The notes under the pieces were generated by a model. The model searched no databases. It saw only the letters and a list, made by a program, of their open reading frames with translations, and was not told the origin of the DNA. From contig CAUJIU010000017.1 of NCBI GenBank assembly GCA_963205075.1, forward strand, positions 1 through 36,532: 36,532 nucleotides of DNA, read 5' to 3'. The stretch comes from Pseudomonadota bacterium. GTDB lineage: Bacteria > Pseudomonadota > Alphaproteobacteria > Rhodobacterales > Rhodobacteraceae. The number at the start of each line of letters is the position of its first letter. The stretch's first letter is position 1. A program made the position numbers and the translations under genes. Below, piece after piece: positions 23,657 through 32,090 of the stretch.

Positions 23657-24499
23657 TCAGGGCTGGATCACGTCGCGCTGGTGGCGCTTGCGGTATTGCT
23701 GCGGGGTCATGCCGTGATGGTTGCGGAACAGCTTGTGGAAGTGGCTGAGATTGACGATGCCGCAATCGGCGGCGATTTCGGCCAGCGGGTCCGGGCTGCC
23801 GGTCAGGCGGCGGGCGGCAAAGGCCATGCGCTGGGCGTTGACCACGTCGGACGGGCTCTTGTCGAGATAGCGCCGGGTGGTGCGGCTGACATGGGGATGG
23901 GCGCGGCCGGCGACGCGGGCAAAGCCCGCCGCGCCGTCGCGGAACACCGCCGGATCCCTGACCGCGGCGCAGGCGAGCGCCAGCCAGTCGGGCGCGCCGG
24001 GGGGCAGCACCTCGCGCTCGGCGGCCAGTTCGGCGCAGAGCGGCAGCAGGAAGCCCTCGGCGGCCAGTGCGCCGCGCGGGCCGCGTTCGATCCGCAGGGC
24101 GGCGTGGTTCAGGTCAGCCAGCTGGCGCATGTCGCGGTGCAGGCGCACCGGATCGGGGCCATCGGACCAGAACAGGTGGCCGGCCAGTTGCGGATGGCGG
24201 GTCCCGATGGCGGCGATCAGCGCCGGGTCGAACTGGACGGTGACGACCATCGCATCCTCGCCCAGCCCCTGAAGATGGTGGCGGTCGCCGGGGCGGATGA
24301 ACAGCAGGTCACCCTCGGTCAGGTCCTCGCGCCGGTCGGGCAGGTGGTGGCGCACCGCGCCGTTCTGCACCCAGATCAGCTCGTGAAAGTCATGGCCATG
24401 CAGGGCGCGCGCCCGGCGGCGCTCGAGCACCGCGCGGGCGATATGCAGCGAATCTCCCTTGGGGAGAATCCCGGAGATATGCAGGGTGACGGCGTTCAT
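23657..24499 (-). CDS. AraC family transcriptional regulator (ChbR-like)
   Basis: A 280-residue regulator. An N-terminal cupin-type sensing domain (about 1-120) holds HGHDFHELIWVQNGAVRHHL and GDLLFIRPGDRHHLQG. Two helix-turn-helix units occupy the C-terminus, ending with LSHFHKLFRNHHGMTPQQYRKRHQ, the usual second AraC motif. The sensing domain resembles that of ChbR more than that of AraC itself. ATG 24499 has AGGAAAGGGG upstream. It lies 118 bp upstream of deoC on the same strand and is divergent from rpe. Its most likely target is the deoC-ALDH16 pair; the ligand is unknown. Confidence 0.9.
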   Translation of the reverse strand: MNAVTLHISGILPKGDSLHIARAVLERRRARALHGHDFHELIWVQNGAVRHHLPDRREDLTEGDLLFIRPGDRHHLQGLGEDAMVVTVQFDPALIAAIGTRHPQLAGHLFWSDGPDPVRLHRDMRQLADLNHAALRIERGPRGALAAEGFLLPLCAELAAEREVLPPGAPDWLALACAAVRDPAVFRDGAAGFARVAGRAHPHVSRTTRRYLDKSPSDVVNAQRMAFAARRLTGSPDPLAEIAADCGIVNLSHFHKLFRNHHGMTPQQYRKRHQRDVIQP

Positions 24500-24543
24500 G
24501 CCCCTTTCCTAGCACGGCTTGCCGCCGGGGTCGCGGGCGAAAA

Positions 24544-24558
24544 TGCCGCACTGCGGCA
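24544..24558. promoter_or_regulatory. 15-bp palindrome between the AraC gene and rpe
   Basis: TGCCGCA (24544-24550) and TGCGGCA (24552-24558) around a single C. It is 45 bp upstream of the AraC-type gene's start and 68 bp upstream of rpe, a natural operator position for either. The role is inferred from symmetry and position alone. Confidence 0.4.
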
Positions 24559-24625
24559 AAAGCCGATGTGACAGGCGGCGGAAATGGCGCTAAACCGGGC
24601 GCGAACCGCCAGAGGAAGACCTGCC

Positions 24626-25315
24626 ATGCCCATTGACCGCTCCATCAAGATCGCCCCGTCGATTCTGGCCGGCGATTTCGCCGATTTCGCCGGTGAATGC
24701 CGCGCCATCGAGGCGCAGGGCGCGGACTGGGTGCATGTCGACGTGATGGACGGGCATTTCGTGCCCAACATCACCTTCGGCCCCGCCACCTGCGCGGCGA
24801 TCCGGCCGCATATCAAGGGCACCATGGACGTGCATCTGATGATCGCGCCGGTCGATCCCTATATCGAGGCCTTCGCCCGGGCGGGGGCCGATATCATGAC
24901 CGCCCATGTCGAGGCCGGGCCGCATATCCACCGCACGTTGCAGGCCATCCGTGCCGCCGGCGTGCGGCCGGGGGTGGCGATCAATCCGGGCACGCCGGCC
25001 GCGGCGGTGGGCGAGCTTCTGGACCTTGTCGACCTGGTCTGCGTCATGACGGTCAACCCCGGTTTCGGCGGGCAGAAATTCATCCACTCGCAGATCGCCA
25101 AGATTGCCGAGTTGCGGGCGATGATCGGCGACCGGCCGATCCATATCGAGATCGACGGTGGCGTCGATACCACGACCGCGCCGCTGGTGGCGGCGGCCGG
25201 CGCCGATGTGCTGGTGGCGGGATCGGCGGTGTTCAGGGGCGGCAGCGCCGCGGCCCCCGCCGCCTATGGCGCCAATATCGCGGCGATCCGCAAGGCGGCA
25301 GGCGCAGCGCGTTAG
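24626..25315 (+). CDS. rpe: Ribulose-phosphate 3-epimerase
   Basis: A 229-residue TIM-barrel enzyme that interconverts ribulose-5-phosphate and xylulose-5-phosphate in the pentose phosphate (or Calvin) pathway. Metal ligands and catalytic acids are all in place: His37 and Asp39 (HVDVMDGHF), His70 (DVHLMI) and Asp177 (IEIDGGV). The loops NPGTP, TVNPGFGGQ and the phosphate-binding AGSAVF are also intact. ATG 24626 is chosen over an earlier in-frame start because the conserved IKIAPSIL begins seven residues in and AGAGGA lies about ten bases upstream. The gene is single, divergent from the AraC gene and convergent with the uronate-dehydrogenase-like gene. Confidence 0.96.
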   Translation: MPIDRSIKIAPSILAGDFADFAGECRAIEAQGADWVHVDVMDGHFVPNITFGPATCAAIRPHIKGTMDVHLMIAPVDPYIEAFARAGADIMTAHVEAGPHIHRTLQAIRAAGVRPGVAINPGTPAAAVGELLDLVDLVCVMTVNPGFGGQKFIHSQIAKIAELRAMIGDRPIHIEIDGGVDTTTAPLVAAAGADVLVAGSAVFRGGSAAAPAAYGANIAAIRKAAGAAR

Positions 25316-25372
25316 GGGGCTCTGCCCCCCGGCCTGCGGCCTCCCCCCGAGGTATTTGGGCCAAAATGAAGG
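25315..25372 (+). repeat. Hairpin plus 24-bp dispersed repeat, copy 4, downstream of rpe
   Basis: A GGGGGC/GCCCCC stem (25315-25320, 25324-25329) overlaps the last base of the rpe stop codon. GAGGTATTTG, GG, CCAAAATGAAGG follows at 25349-25372. It shares the intervening CTGCGGC and TCCCCCC blocks with copy 3, so the whole 60-bp unit is repeated. It ends two bases before the stop of the convergent gene. Confidence 0.8.
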
Positions 25373-25374
25373 GA

Positions 25375-26217
25375 TCAGCCAGACTTGCCCCTGGTCATCG
25401 CGGTGAGCGCGGCGATGCCGCTCTGGCCGAGACCGACCTTGGCGAAGGGCCCGCCGAGGCGGGTCTGGGCCAGGTCCTGCGGATCAGGGGTGACGGCCTT
25501 GGCCAGCAGCGCCTCGGCCCAGTCCTCGGCATTGTCCTGCGGGCGGTAGCCCAGGAAGCCGACCTTGTGGTTTGACACCGGGGCGCGCGAATTGGCGCTG
25601 ACCCCATAGGCGACGGTGAAGCCGGTCGTGGGCGTGTCGACCGCGCGCTGCACCAGCTGCACCATGTCGCGGTAGCTGAGCCAGGTGCCGAGCGCCCGGG
25701 CGTTCTGCGGCTCGGGGGTGCAGCTGAGGATGCGCAGGCAGACGGCCTCCAGACCGCGCTTTTCCCAGTACATCCGGCCGAGATCTTCCGAGAAGCACTT
25801 GGCCAGCCCGTAGAAGGTATCGGGGCGGTGCGGGGTATCGGTATCGGCGCCGCCATTGGTTTCGGCCATGCCGACGGCGTGGATCGAGGAGGCGTAGACG
25901 ACCCGGCGCAACCCGTGGCGGTGGGCGGCTTCCCAGATGTTGTAGGCGCCGATGAAATTGGGGCCGAGCAGGTCCTCGAAGGGCTTTTCGTCGACGATGG
26001 CGCCGAAATGCACCACCATGTCGGCGCCTTCCAGCAGCGGCGCGATCTGGTCCATCTGGCCGACATCGGCCTGCACGTAGCTTTCGTTGGGCAGGAGCTT
26101 GTCGGGCGCGGGCAGGATATCGGTCGAGACCAGGGCCTTCGCCATTTTCGCCAAGGGCGCGCGCAGTTCGTTGCCCAGGTTGCCGCGGGCGCCGGTCAGG
26201 ACGAGTTTGTTGAGCAT
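25375..26217 (-). CDS. NAD-dependent dehydrogenase, uronate-dehydrogenase-like
   Basis: A 280-residue extended-SDR protein. The NAD motif TGARGNLG is at 8-15, Asp33 follows the second strand and favours NAD, and the catalytic pair is Tyr136/Lys140 (FYGLAK) with Ser110/111. The segments EKPFEDLLGPNFIGAYNIWE, SCTPEPQN and VGFLGYRPQDNAEDW closely follow bacterial uronate dehydrogenases (Udh), which oxidise hexuronates to aldarolactones. AAGGAG lies nine bases before ATG 26217. It is last in the hyuA-hyuB-oxidase operon, which is not an obvious uronate context, so the true substrate may differ. Confidence 0.87.
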   Translation of the reverse strand: MLNKLVLTGARGNLGNELRAPLAKMAKALVSTDILPAPDKLLPNESYVQADVGQMDQIAPLLEGADMVVHFGAIVDEKPFEDLLGPNFIGAYNIWEAAHRHGLRRVVYASSIHAVGMAETNGGADTDTPHRPDTFYGLAKCFSEDLGRMYWEKRGLEAVCLRILSCTPEPQNARALGTWLSYRDMVQLVQRAVDTPTTGFTVAYGVSANSRAPVSNHKVGFLGYRPQDNAEDWAEALLAKAVTPDPQDLAQTRLGGPFAKVGLGQSGIAALTAMTRGKSG

Positions 26218-26230
26218 TGGTCGGTCTCCT

Positions 26231-27427
26231 TCAGATCACGGCGCGTTCGATCAGCGGCCTGCCGGCCGCGACACGCTCGTATCCCAGCGGCGCGAGGTCA
26301 AGGCTGCGATAGGCGCCGTAGGTCACCAGCTCGGACAGCGCGCGGCCGACGGCGGGGGATTGTTGCAGGCCGTGGCCGGAAAAGCCGTTGCAGAACAGGA
26401 AGTTGGGCAGGTCCGGGTGCGGCCCGACAATGGCGTTCTGGTCGAGCGTGTTGTAATCGTAATGCCCGACCCAGGAGTTGATCACCTTGACGCGCTCGAA
26501 GGCGGGAACGCGGGTGGCGATGGCGGGCCAGACCTTGGCCTCCCAGATGTTGTGATCCATGGCGAAATCGTCAAGCGCCACCGCGGGGTCGATGTCGGGC
26601 GGGCAGCCGGCCATGAAATACTTGCCATCGGTGCGCATGTGCACTCCGGACGGGTCGATGGTCAGCGGCAGATCGCTGCCCAGCGGCTCGGCGGTCTGGA
26701 AGATGAAGGTGTAGCGCCGCCGCGCCTCGATGGGCAGGGTCAGTCCGGCCATGGCGGCGGTGAGCGGAGCGCGCGTGCCCGAGGCGTTGATCAGCGTGCC
26801 GCAGGCAATTGTCTGGCCGCTGGCCAGCGTCACGGAGGCGACCTTGCCGCCGGCGCGGGTGATCCCGGTAACCTCGGCATGGATGTATTCGGCCCCATTG
26901 TGGCGCGCCTTGCGGCGGAACCAGTCGAAGATGGTGCCGCCGTCGAAATAGCCCTCATCCACCGGATTGTGGCTGCCGCACAGGATGCCGTCGAGGTCGT
27001 AGAAGGGCCATTGGGCGGCGATCTCGTCGCGGCTGAGGATGCGGGTGGCGGCGCCGAGGCGGTTTTGCAGCACGGCGTTGTCGCGCAGGACCTGCGCAAA
27101 CTCGGGCGTATCCGCGAGGTAGAGATAACCGAAGGGATGCAGGTGGATTTCCGGCGCGTCCGGGTCATCCATCAGGGCGCGGAAGTTGTGGATGAATTCG
27201 GCGCCGAAGCGGCTGATCCTGATGTTGATCTCCGAGCCGAATTGCTGGCGGATGCAGGAATTGGTGTGCGAGGTGGCGGCGAATTCGTAGCTTGGGTCGC
27301 GCTCGATCACCAGGATCCGCCCGGTGAAATCGGGGTTGCGCGACAGCCACCAGGCGCAGGACGAGCCCATCATCGCCCCGCCGATGATCACCACATCATA
27401 GCTGGAATGGGTGGGCGCGGCGTTCAA
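26231..27427 (-). CDS. FAD-dependent oxidoreductase (DAO family, FOXRED1-like)
   Basis: A 398-residue flavoprotein. The dinucleotide-binding motif DVVIIGGAMMGSS is at 11-23, with Glu42 contacting the ribose. The C-terminal signature YDYNTLDQNAIVGPHP and CNGFSGHGLQQSPAVGRA, and the tail LDLAPLGYERV, resemble human FOXRED1 and bacterial dimethylglycine/sarcosine-oxidase relatives. The predicted start is TTG 27427, overlapping the hyuB stop; the FAD motif comes so soon that no later start fits. Within a hydantoinase operon it may oxidise an N-methyl or amino-acid product. The family is firm; the substrate is inferred. Confidence 0.88.
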   Translation of the reverse strand: MNAAPTHSSYDVVIIGGAMMGSSCAWWLSRNPDFTGRILVIERDPSYEFAATSHTNSCIRQQFGSEINIRISRFGAEFIHNFRALMDDPDAPEIHLHPFGYLYLADTPEFAQVLRDNAVLQNRLGAATRILSRDEIAAQWPFYDLDGILCGSHNPVDEGYFDGGTIFDWFRRKARHNGAEYIHAEVTGITRAGGKVASVTLASGQTIACGTLINASGTRAPLTAAMAGLTLPIEARRRYTFIFQTAEPLGSDLPLTIDPSGVHMRTDGKYFMAGCPPDIDPAVALDDFAMDHNIWEAKVWPAIATRVPAFERVKVINSWVGHYDYNTLDQNAIVGPHPDLPNFLFCNGFSGHGLQQSPAVGRALSELVTYGAYRSLDLAPLGYERVAAGRPLIERAVI

Positions 27428-29079
27428 TCCAGCGCCCCGGCGATCTCGGCCTCGGTCAGCCCGTATTGCGCGCGCGCCGCCTTGGCCGTGATGTAGCCCA
27501 GCCGCAGGTCGCGCAGCACCGCCGCGCGGTCGCGTCCCGAGGCCGGGCCGTAGCCGCCGCCGCCGGGGAAGGCCAGTTGCACGCGCAGGCCCTCGGCCAC
27601 GCGGGTCTTGCCCTTGCCGCCGAGCCGGGTGCCATCGCTGAGCGCCACCGTGGTGGGCGCGCCGTCCAGGCCTGAGGCGCGGCCGCGCGCCGGGTGGTCG
27701 ACCCGGTCGAACATGGCGGAGAAGTCAAATTCGTGGCCCGCGCGGGCGCCGACTTCCATGTATTGGCCCAGTCCGCCGCGCCAGGTGCCCGCGCCGCCCG
27801 AATCGGGGCGCAGCTCCTTGCGCCAGATGATGACCGGGCCGGCATGTTCGGTGGCCTCGACCGGCATGGTCATCACGCCGGACGGGAAGGCGGTGGCATT
27901 GAGCCCGTCGAGCGTGGGGCGCGCGCCGGCGCCGCCGGAGTTGAAGGTCAGCACCTCGGCCCGACGGCCACCCGCGCGGGTCGGCCGCAGCGACAGCTGG
28001 AAGTTGCAGAGCGCACCCGCGCCTTCGGCAGGGACGGTTTCGGGCAGGATCTGGTCGAGCGCGGCAAAGACCGTGTCGGGGATCAGGTGCCCGATCACGT
28101 GGCGCAGCGCCACCGGGGCAGGGCGCACCGCATTGACGATCGAGCCTTCGGGCGCGGAGATGCGGAAGGGCGCGAGGCTGGCCGCATTGTTGGGGATCTC
28201 GGGCGCGATGGCGCATTTGAGCGCATAGCAGGCATAGGCCTTGGTATAGACCAGCGGCACGTTGATGCCCTTGGGATCGATGCCCGACGTGCCGGCGAAA
28301 TCGCAGGTGATATGGTCTTCGGCCACCGAGACCTTGCAGCGCAGATCGACCGGCGAGGCGAAACCGTCGATCTGCATGTGCCCCTCGGCCTGGCGGCGGG
28401 GCAGGGCGGCGATGCGCTCCAGCGTGGCCTTGTGCGAGGCGGTCAGGATGAAGTCGCTGATGCCGGTCAGTTCGGCGGCGCCGTATTCGTCCAGCATCTC
28501 GCTCAGCCGCCGCTGGCCGATCTCGTTGCAGGCGGCCAGCGCGTAGATGTCGCCGATCAGCTGGTCGGGCTCGCGGGTGTTGACGCGGATCAGGCGCATC
28601 AGCGTCTGGTCGACCGTGCCGCGGTCGGCAAAGCGCATGATCGGGATCTGCAGGCCTTCCTCGTAGATCGAGTTGCCATCCGCCCCGAAGCCGCGCCCGC
28701 CGATATCGACGACATGCGCGGTGCAGCCGAAAAAGCCTACATGCTTGCCGTGATGGAACGCGGGCGTCACCACGGTGATGTCATGCAGGTGGCCGGTGCC
28801 CATCCACGGATCGTTGGTGATGTAGACATCGCCCTCGGCCATGGTCGGCACGCCGATCTCGCGCATGAAATGCGCAATGGCGTCGGCCATGGCGTTGACA
28901 TGACCGGGCGTGCCGGTGACCGCCTGCGCCAGCATCCGGCCCTGCACGTCATAGACGCCCGCCGAAAGGTCGCCCGCCTCGCGCACCGAGGTAGAAAAGG
29001 CGGTGCGCACCAGCGCCTGCGCCTGTTCCTCGACCACCGAGATCAGGCGGTTCCACATGATCTGTTGCGCGACGCTCAT
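27424..29079 (-). CDS. hyuB: Hydantoinase B / oxoprolinase family subunit
   Basis: A 551-residue subunit of an ATP-dependent hydantoinase/oxoprolinase-type enzyme. Recognisable parts are VYITNDPWMGTGHLHDITVVTP, HVVDIGGRGFGADG, GISDFILTASHKATLERI and, near the end, NSGGAGARPTLDG and GGLGQYMEV. Its length is normal. It carries the hydrolase side of the complex; HyuA binds ATP. GGAGG is five bases before ATG 29079, inside the hyuA end, and the two genes overlap by ATGA, as expected for subunits made in equal amounts. The substrate could be N-methylhydantoin, 5-oxoproline or another cyclic imide. Confidence 0.93.
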   Translation of the reverse strand: MSVAQQIMWNRLISVVEEQAQALVRTAFSTSVREAGDLSAGVYDVQGRMLAQAVTGTPGHVNAMADAIAHFMREIGVPTMAEGDVYITNDPWMGTGHLHDITVVTPAFHHGKHVGFFGCTAHVVDIGGRGFGADGNSIYEEGLQIPIMRFADRGTVDQTLMRLIRVNTREPDQLIGDIYALAACNEIGQRRLSEMLDEYGAAELTGISDFILTASHKATLERIAALPRRQAEGHMQIDGFASPVDLRCKVSVAEDHITCDFAGTSGIDPKGINVPLVYTKAYACYALKCAIAPEIPNNAASLAPFRISAPEGSIVNAVRPAPVALRHVIGHLIPDTVFAALDQILPETVPAEGAGALCNFQLSLRPTRAGGRRAEVLTFNSGGAGARPTLDGLNATAFPSGVMTMPVEATEHAGPVIIWRKELRPDSGGAGTWRGGLGQYMEVGARAGHEFDFSAMFDRVDHPARGRASGLDGAPTTVALSDGTRLGGKGKTRVAEGLRVQLAFPGGGGYGPASGRDRAAVLRDLRLGYITAKAARAQYGLTEAEIAGALD

Positions 29080-31145
29080 GGCAGCCTCCGGATGTCGATA
29101 CAGCCATCGGCGCGGCCGGTGGCGGTGTAGCCCGCAGGCACGATGACGGTTGTCTCGGACTCGGTGATCGCCGCCGGGCCCGTCACCCGGGCGCCGTCGC
29201 CCAGGCTGGCGCGGGCGACCACGGGGGCGGTGACCTCGGTGACGCTGGCGGGGTTGAACAGTTGCCGCCGGCTTTCGACCGGGGCCTGCGCCTCCGACTT
29301 GGGTGGCGGCGTCAGGACCGGGCGGGCCATCGGGGTGGTGGCATTGACGGCCCAGACCGTGATCTCGACCGGCAGGCCGGCAACCGTGCGCCCGAAGAGC
29401 GCGGTGTAGACCGCGCCAAAGGCTGCCTCCAGCACTGCCGCGTCGGGGGCTGCGGCCTGTGCGGCACTCAGCGTCACCGGCACTTCCCAGCCCTGCCCGA
29501 CATAGCGCATGTAGAGCTTGTAATCGGCCAGCACCGTCGCATCCGCATCGCAGGAGCGCACGAAGCCTTCGGCCTCGCCGCGCAGCGCCGCGAACAGGTC
29601 GGCCGCGGCGGCGGCGTCGAACCGGTCAAGCCGCATGTAGACCGAGCGTGTCGCCTCGAAGGAATAGGGGGCGCGCAGAAAGCCGATGGCAGAGCCGACA
29701 CCGGCACCCGGCGGCACGATCAGCCGGTCGATCCCGAGCTTTTCGCACAGGCGCCCGGCATGCAGCGGCGCGGCGCCGCCAAAGGCGATCATGGTGTAAT
29801 CGGCCAGATCCTCGCCGTTTTCCACCGCATGCACGCGCGCGGCGTTGGCCATGTTCTCGTCCACGACCTCCGACAGTCCGTAGGCCGCGGTCAGGGTATC
29901 GGCAGACAGGGCCGCGCCCAGATGGGTGTCCAGCGCGGTGACCGATGCGGCGCGGTCCAGCGGGATCGATCCGCCCGCGAACGAAACCGGATCGAGCCGC
30001 CCGAGGATCAGGTCGGCATCGGTGACTGCGGGCCGCGCGCCGCCGCGCCCATAGCAGGCCGGGCCCGGCTCTGATCCGGCGCTTTCCGGCCCCACCCGGA
30101 TCTGGCCCATGACGTCGACATGGGCGATCGAGCCGCCGCCGGCGCCGATCTCGACCATGTCGATGACCGGGATCGAGATCGGCATCCCCGACCCCTTCTT
30201 GAAGCGGTAGGAGCGCGCCACCTCGAACACCCGCGCGGTCTTGGGGGCGCCGTCGCGGATCAGGCAGATCTTGGCGGTGGTGCCGCCCATGTCGAAGGAC
30301 AGGACCCGGTCCAGCCCGTGCCGCCGCGCCACGTCGGCGGCATAGATGGCGCCGCCCGCCGGGCCGCTCTCGACCAGCCGCACCGGGAATTGCGCCGCGC
30401 TTTCCAGCGACATGATGCCGCCGCCCGAATGCATCAGGAAGATCGGGCAGGCGGCGCCCGCTTCGGCCAGCCGGGCGCGCAGGCGGCCCAGATAGCTTTC
30501 CATCATCGGCTTGACATAGGCATTGGCGCAGGTGGTGTTGAAGCGCTCGTATTCGCGCATCTGCGGCGACACGTCCGACGACAGGGACACCGAGATCCCC
30601 GGCAGCCGCTCTTGCAGCACATCGCGGATCAGCCGCTCATGCGCCGGGTTGAGGTAGCTGTGCAGGAGGCCCACGGCGATGCTGTCATAGCCCTTGAGGC
30701 GGCCCGCCAGCGCCTCGACCTCGGCCCGGTCGAGCGCGATCAGCACCTCGCCGCCGGCGTTCACCCGCTCGGTCACCACATGGCGGTGCTCGCGCGAGAT
30801 CAGCGGCTCGGGCAGGCGCAGGTTGAGGTCATACTGCTCGAACCGGCTTTCGGTGCGCATCTCGATCACGTCGCGGAACCCGGCCGTCGTGACCAGGGCG
30901 GTGCGCGCGCCGCGCCGCTCGATCAGGGCATTGGTGGCCAGCGTGGTGCCGTGGATGATGCGCGTCAGGCCCGACGGCGCGATGCCCGCCTTGGCGCAGA
31001 CCTGCGCCAGCCCGTCGAGGATGGCCTCCTCCGGGGCGGCATAGGTGGTCAGCACCTTGGCTGAGACCATCCGCCCCCCGGTTTCCAGAACCACGTCCGT
31101 GAATGTGCCGCCGATATCGACGCCGAGATTTGCTGTCTGTGTCAT
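29076..31145 (-). CDS. hyuA: Hydantoinase A / oxoprolinase family subunit
   Basis: A 689-residue subunit. The actin-like ATPase phosphate motif GVDIGGTFTDVVL is at 8-20. HGTTLATNALIER and the later SFDMGGTTAKICLI and AFGGAAPLHAG follow, as in HyuA/OplA proteins. It works with HyuB in ATP-driven ring opening of hydantoins or oxoproline in the cytoplasm. ATG 31145 lies 54 bp after the malG stop on the same strand. No convincing ribosome site precedes it, so translation initiation may be weak or leaderless. Either it has its own promoter in that short gap, or it is read through from the maltose operon. Confidence 0.93.
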   Translation of the reverse strand: MTQTANLGVDIGGTFTDVVLETGGRMVSAKVLTTYAAPEEAILDGLAQVCAKAGIAPSGLTRIIHGTTLATNALIERRGARTALVTTAGFRDVIEMRTESRFEQYDLNLRLPEPLISREHRHVVTERVNAGGEVLIALDRAEVEALAGRLKGYDSIAVGLLHSYLNPAHERLIRDVLQERLPGISVSLSSDVSPQMREYERFNTTCANAYVKPMMESYLGRLRARLAEAGAACPIFLMHSGGGIMSLESAAQFPVRLVESGPAGGAIYAADVARRHGLDRVLSFDMGGTTAKICLIRDGAPKTARVFEVARSYRFKKGSGMPISIPVIDMVEIGAGGGSIAHVDVMGQIRVGPESAGSEPGPACYGRGGARPAVTDADLILGRLDPVSFAGGSIPLDRAASVTALDTHLGAALSADTLTAAYGLSEVVDENMANAARVHAVENGEDLADYTMIAFGGAAPLHAGRLCEKLGIDRLIVPPGAGVGSAIGFLRAPYSFEATRSVYMRLDRFDAAAAADLFAALRGEAEGFVRSCDADATVLADYKLYMRYVGQGWEVPVTLSAAQAAAPDAAVLEAAFGAVYTALFGRTVAGLPVEITVWAVNATTPMARPVLTPPPKSEAQAPVESRRQLFNPASVTEVTAPVVARASLGDGARVTGPAAITESETTVIVPAGYTATGRADGCIDIRRLP

Positions 31146-31199
31146 GGCGCGAAACTAGACGCGGGCAATGGCGAAGGGAAGGGCCGCCAGCAGTCCAGA

Positions 31200-32090
31200 T
31201 CAGCCTTTGACCGACCCTTCACTAAGGCCAGAGACAAGGTAGCGCTGGGCGATCAGGAACACCAGGGTGATGGGCAGGCCCGACAGGATCGCGGCGGCGG
31301 CGAAATCGCCCCAGAGATACTTGAACTCGTTGAGATAGAGCCGCGACCCGACCGCCAGCGTCATCTGGTTTTCCGAGCGGATCAGCACCGAGGCGATGGG
31401 GTAATCGTTGATGGCGCCGATGAAGACCAGCACGAACACCACCGCCATCATCGGCACTGCCAGCGGCAGGAAGATCATCCGGAAGGTCTGCCAGGGCGAG
31501 GCGCCGTCAATCGCCGCCGCCTTGTCGAGCGCGGTGTCGATGCCGTCGAAATAGCCCTTCAGGGTCCAGATATGCAGCACCACGCCCGACCAGTAGACCA
31601 GCACCACCGCCAGATGGCTGTCGATGCCGAGGCTGGGGCTGACCTCGCCCAGCGAGTCGAAAATGGCATAGAGCGCGATCAGCGCCAGCGTGGTCGGAAA
31701 CATCTGGACGATGAACAGCCCGTCCAGCAGCCCCGCCCGGCCGCGAAAGCGGATGCGGCTGAAGGCATAGGCCGAGATGGTCGAGATCGACAACACGCCC
31801 ACGGCCGCCAGCAGGCCGAGCTTGATCGAGTTCCACATCCACAACAGCACCGGATAGGGCGGGCTGATGACCGTGCCGTCGGCGCGGGTGTAGTCGAGCC
31901 CGAAGGCCAGATACCAGTGCTCCAGCGTCGGGTCGCGCGGGATCAGGTCGCCGATGGTGAAGTTGCCCTCCCGGAACGAGATCGAGATGATCATCAGGAA
32001 GGGAAACATGATCAGCGCCAGGAACAGGATCATGAATCCATGCGCGAGGGTCTTCTTGACCATGAGGTCGCGGGGGCGTTCGACGATCAT
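31200..32090 (-). CDS. malG: Maltose-type ABC transporter permease MalG
   Basis: A 296-residue inner-membrane permease with six TM helices. The ATPase-docking EAA loop is at 191-211 (AAAIDGASPWQTFRMIFLPL). The hydrophilic insert after TM1 (IGDLIPRDPTLEHWYLAFGL) is the MalG type. Its ATG overlaps the malF TGA (ATGA). With MalF and MalE it should form the maltose/alpha-glucoside importer. The ATPase partner MalK is not encoded downstream, where hyuA begins, so it must be elsewhere. Confidence 0.93.
   Translation of the reverse strand: MIVERPRDLMVKKTLAHGFMILFLALIMFPFLMIISISFREGNFTIGDLIPRDPTLEHWYLAFGLDYTRADGTVISPPYPVLLWMWNSIKLGLLAAVGVLSISTISAYAFSRIRFRGRAGLLDGLFIVQMFPTTLALIALYAIFDSLGEVSPSLGIDSHLAVVLVYWSGVVLHIWTLKGYFDGIDTALDKAAAIDGASPWQTFRMIFLPLAVPMMAVVFVLVFIGAINDYPIASVLIRSENQMTLAVGSRLYLNEFKYLWGDFAAAAILSGLPITLVFLIAQRYLVSGLSEGSVKG

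Noticed and set aside
6254-25372. The 24-bp repeats as insertion-sequence ends, attachment sites or a CRISPR
   Set aside because: Copies are kilobases apart, not paired inversely around a transposase, and there is no spacer array or integrase. They look like an intergenic repeat family.
27694-29130. A 478-residue open frame on the plus strand
   Set aside because: Antisense to hyuB, low-complexity composition and no recognisable motif.
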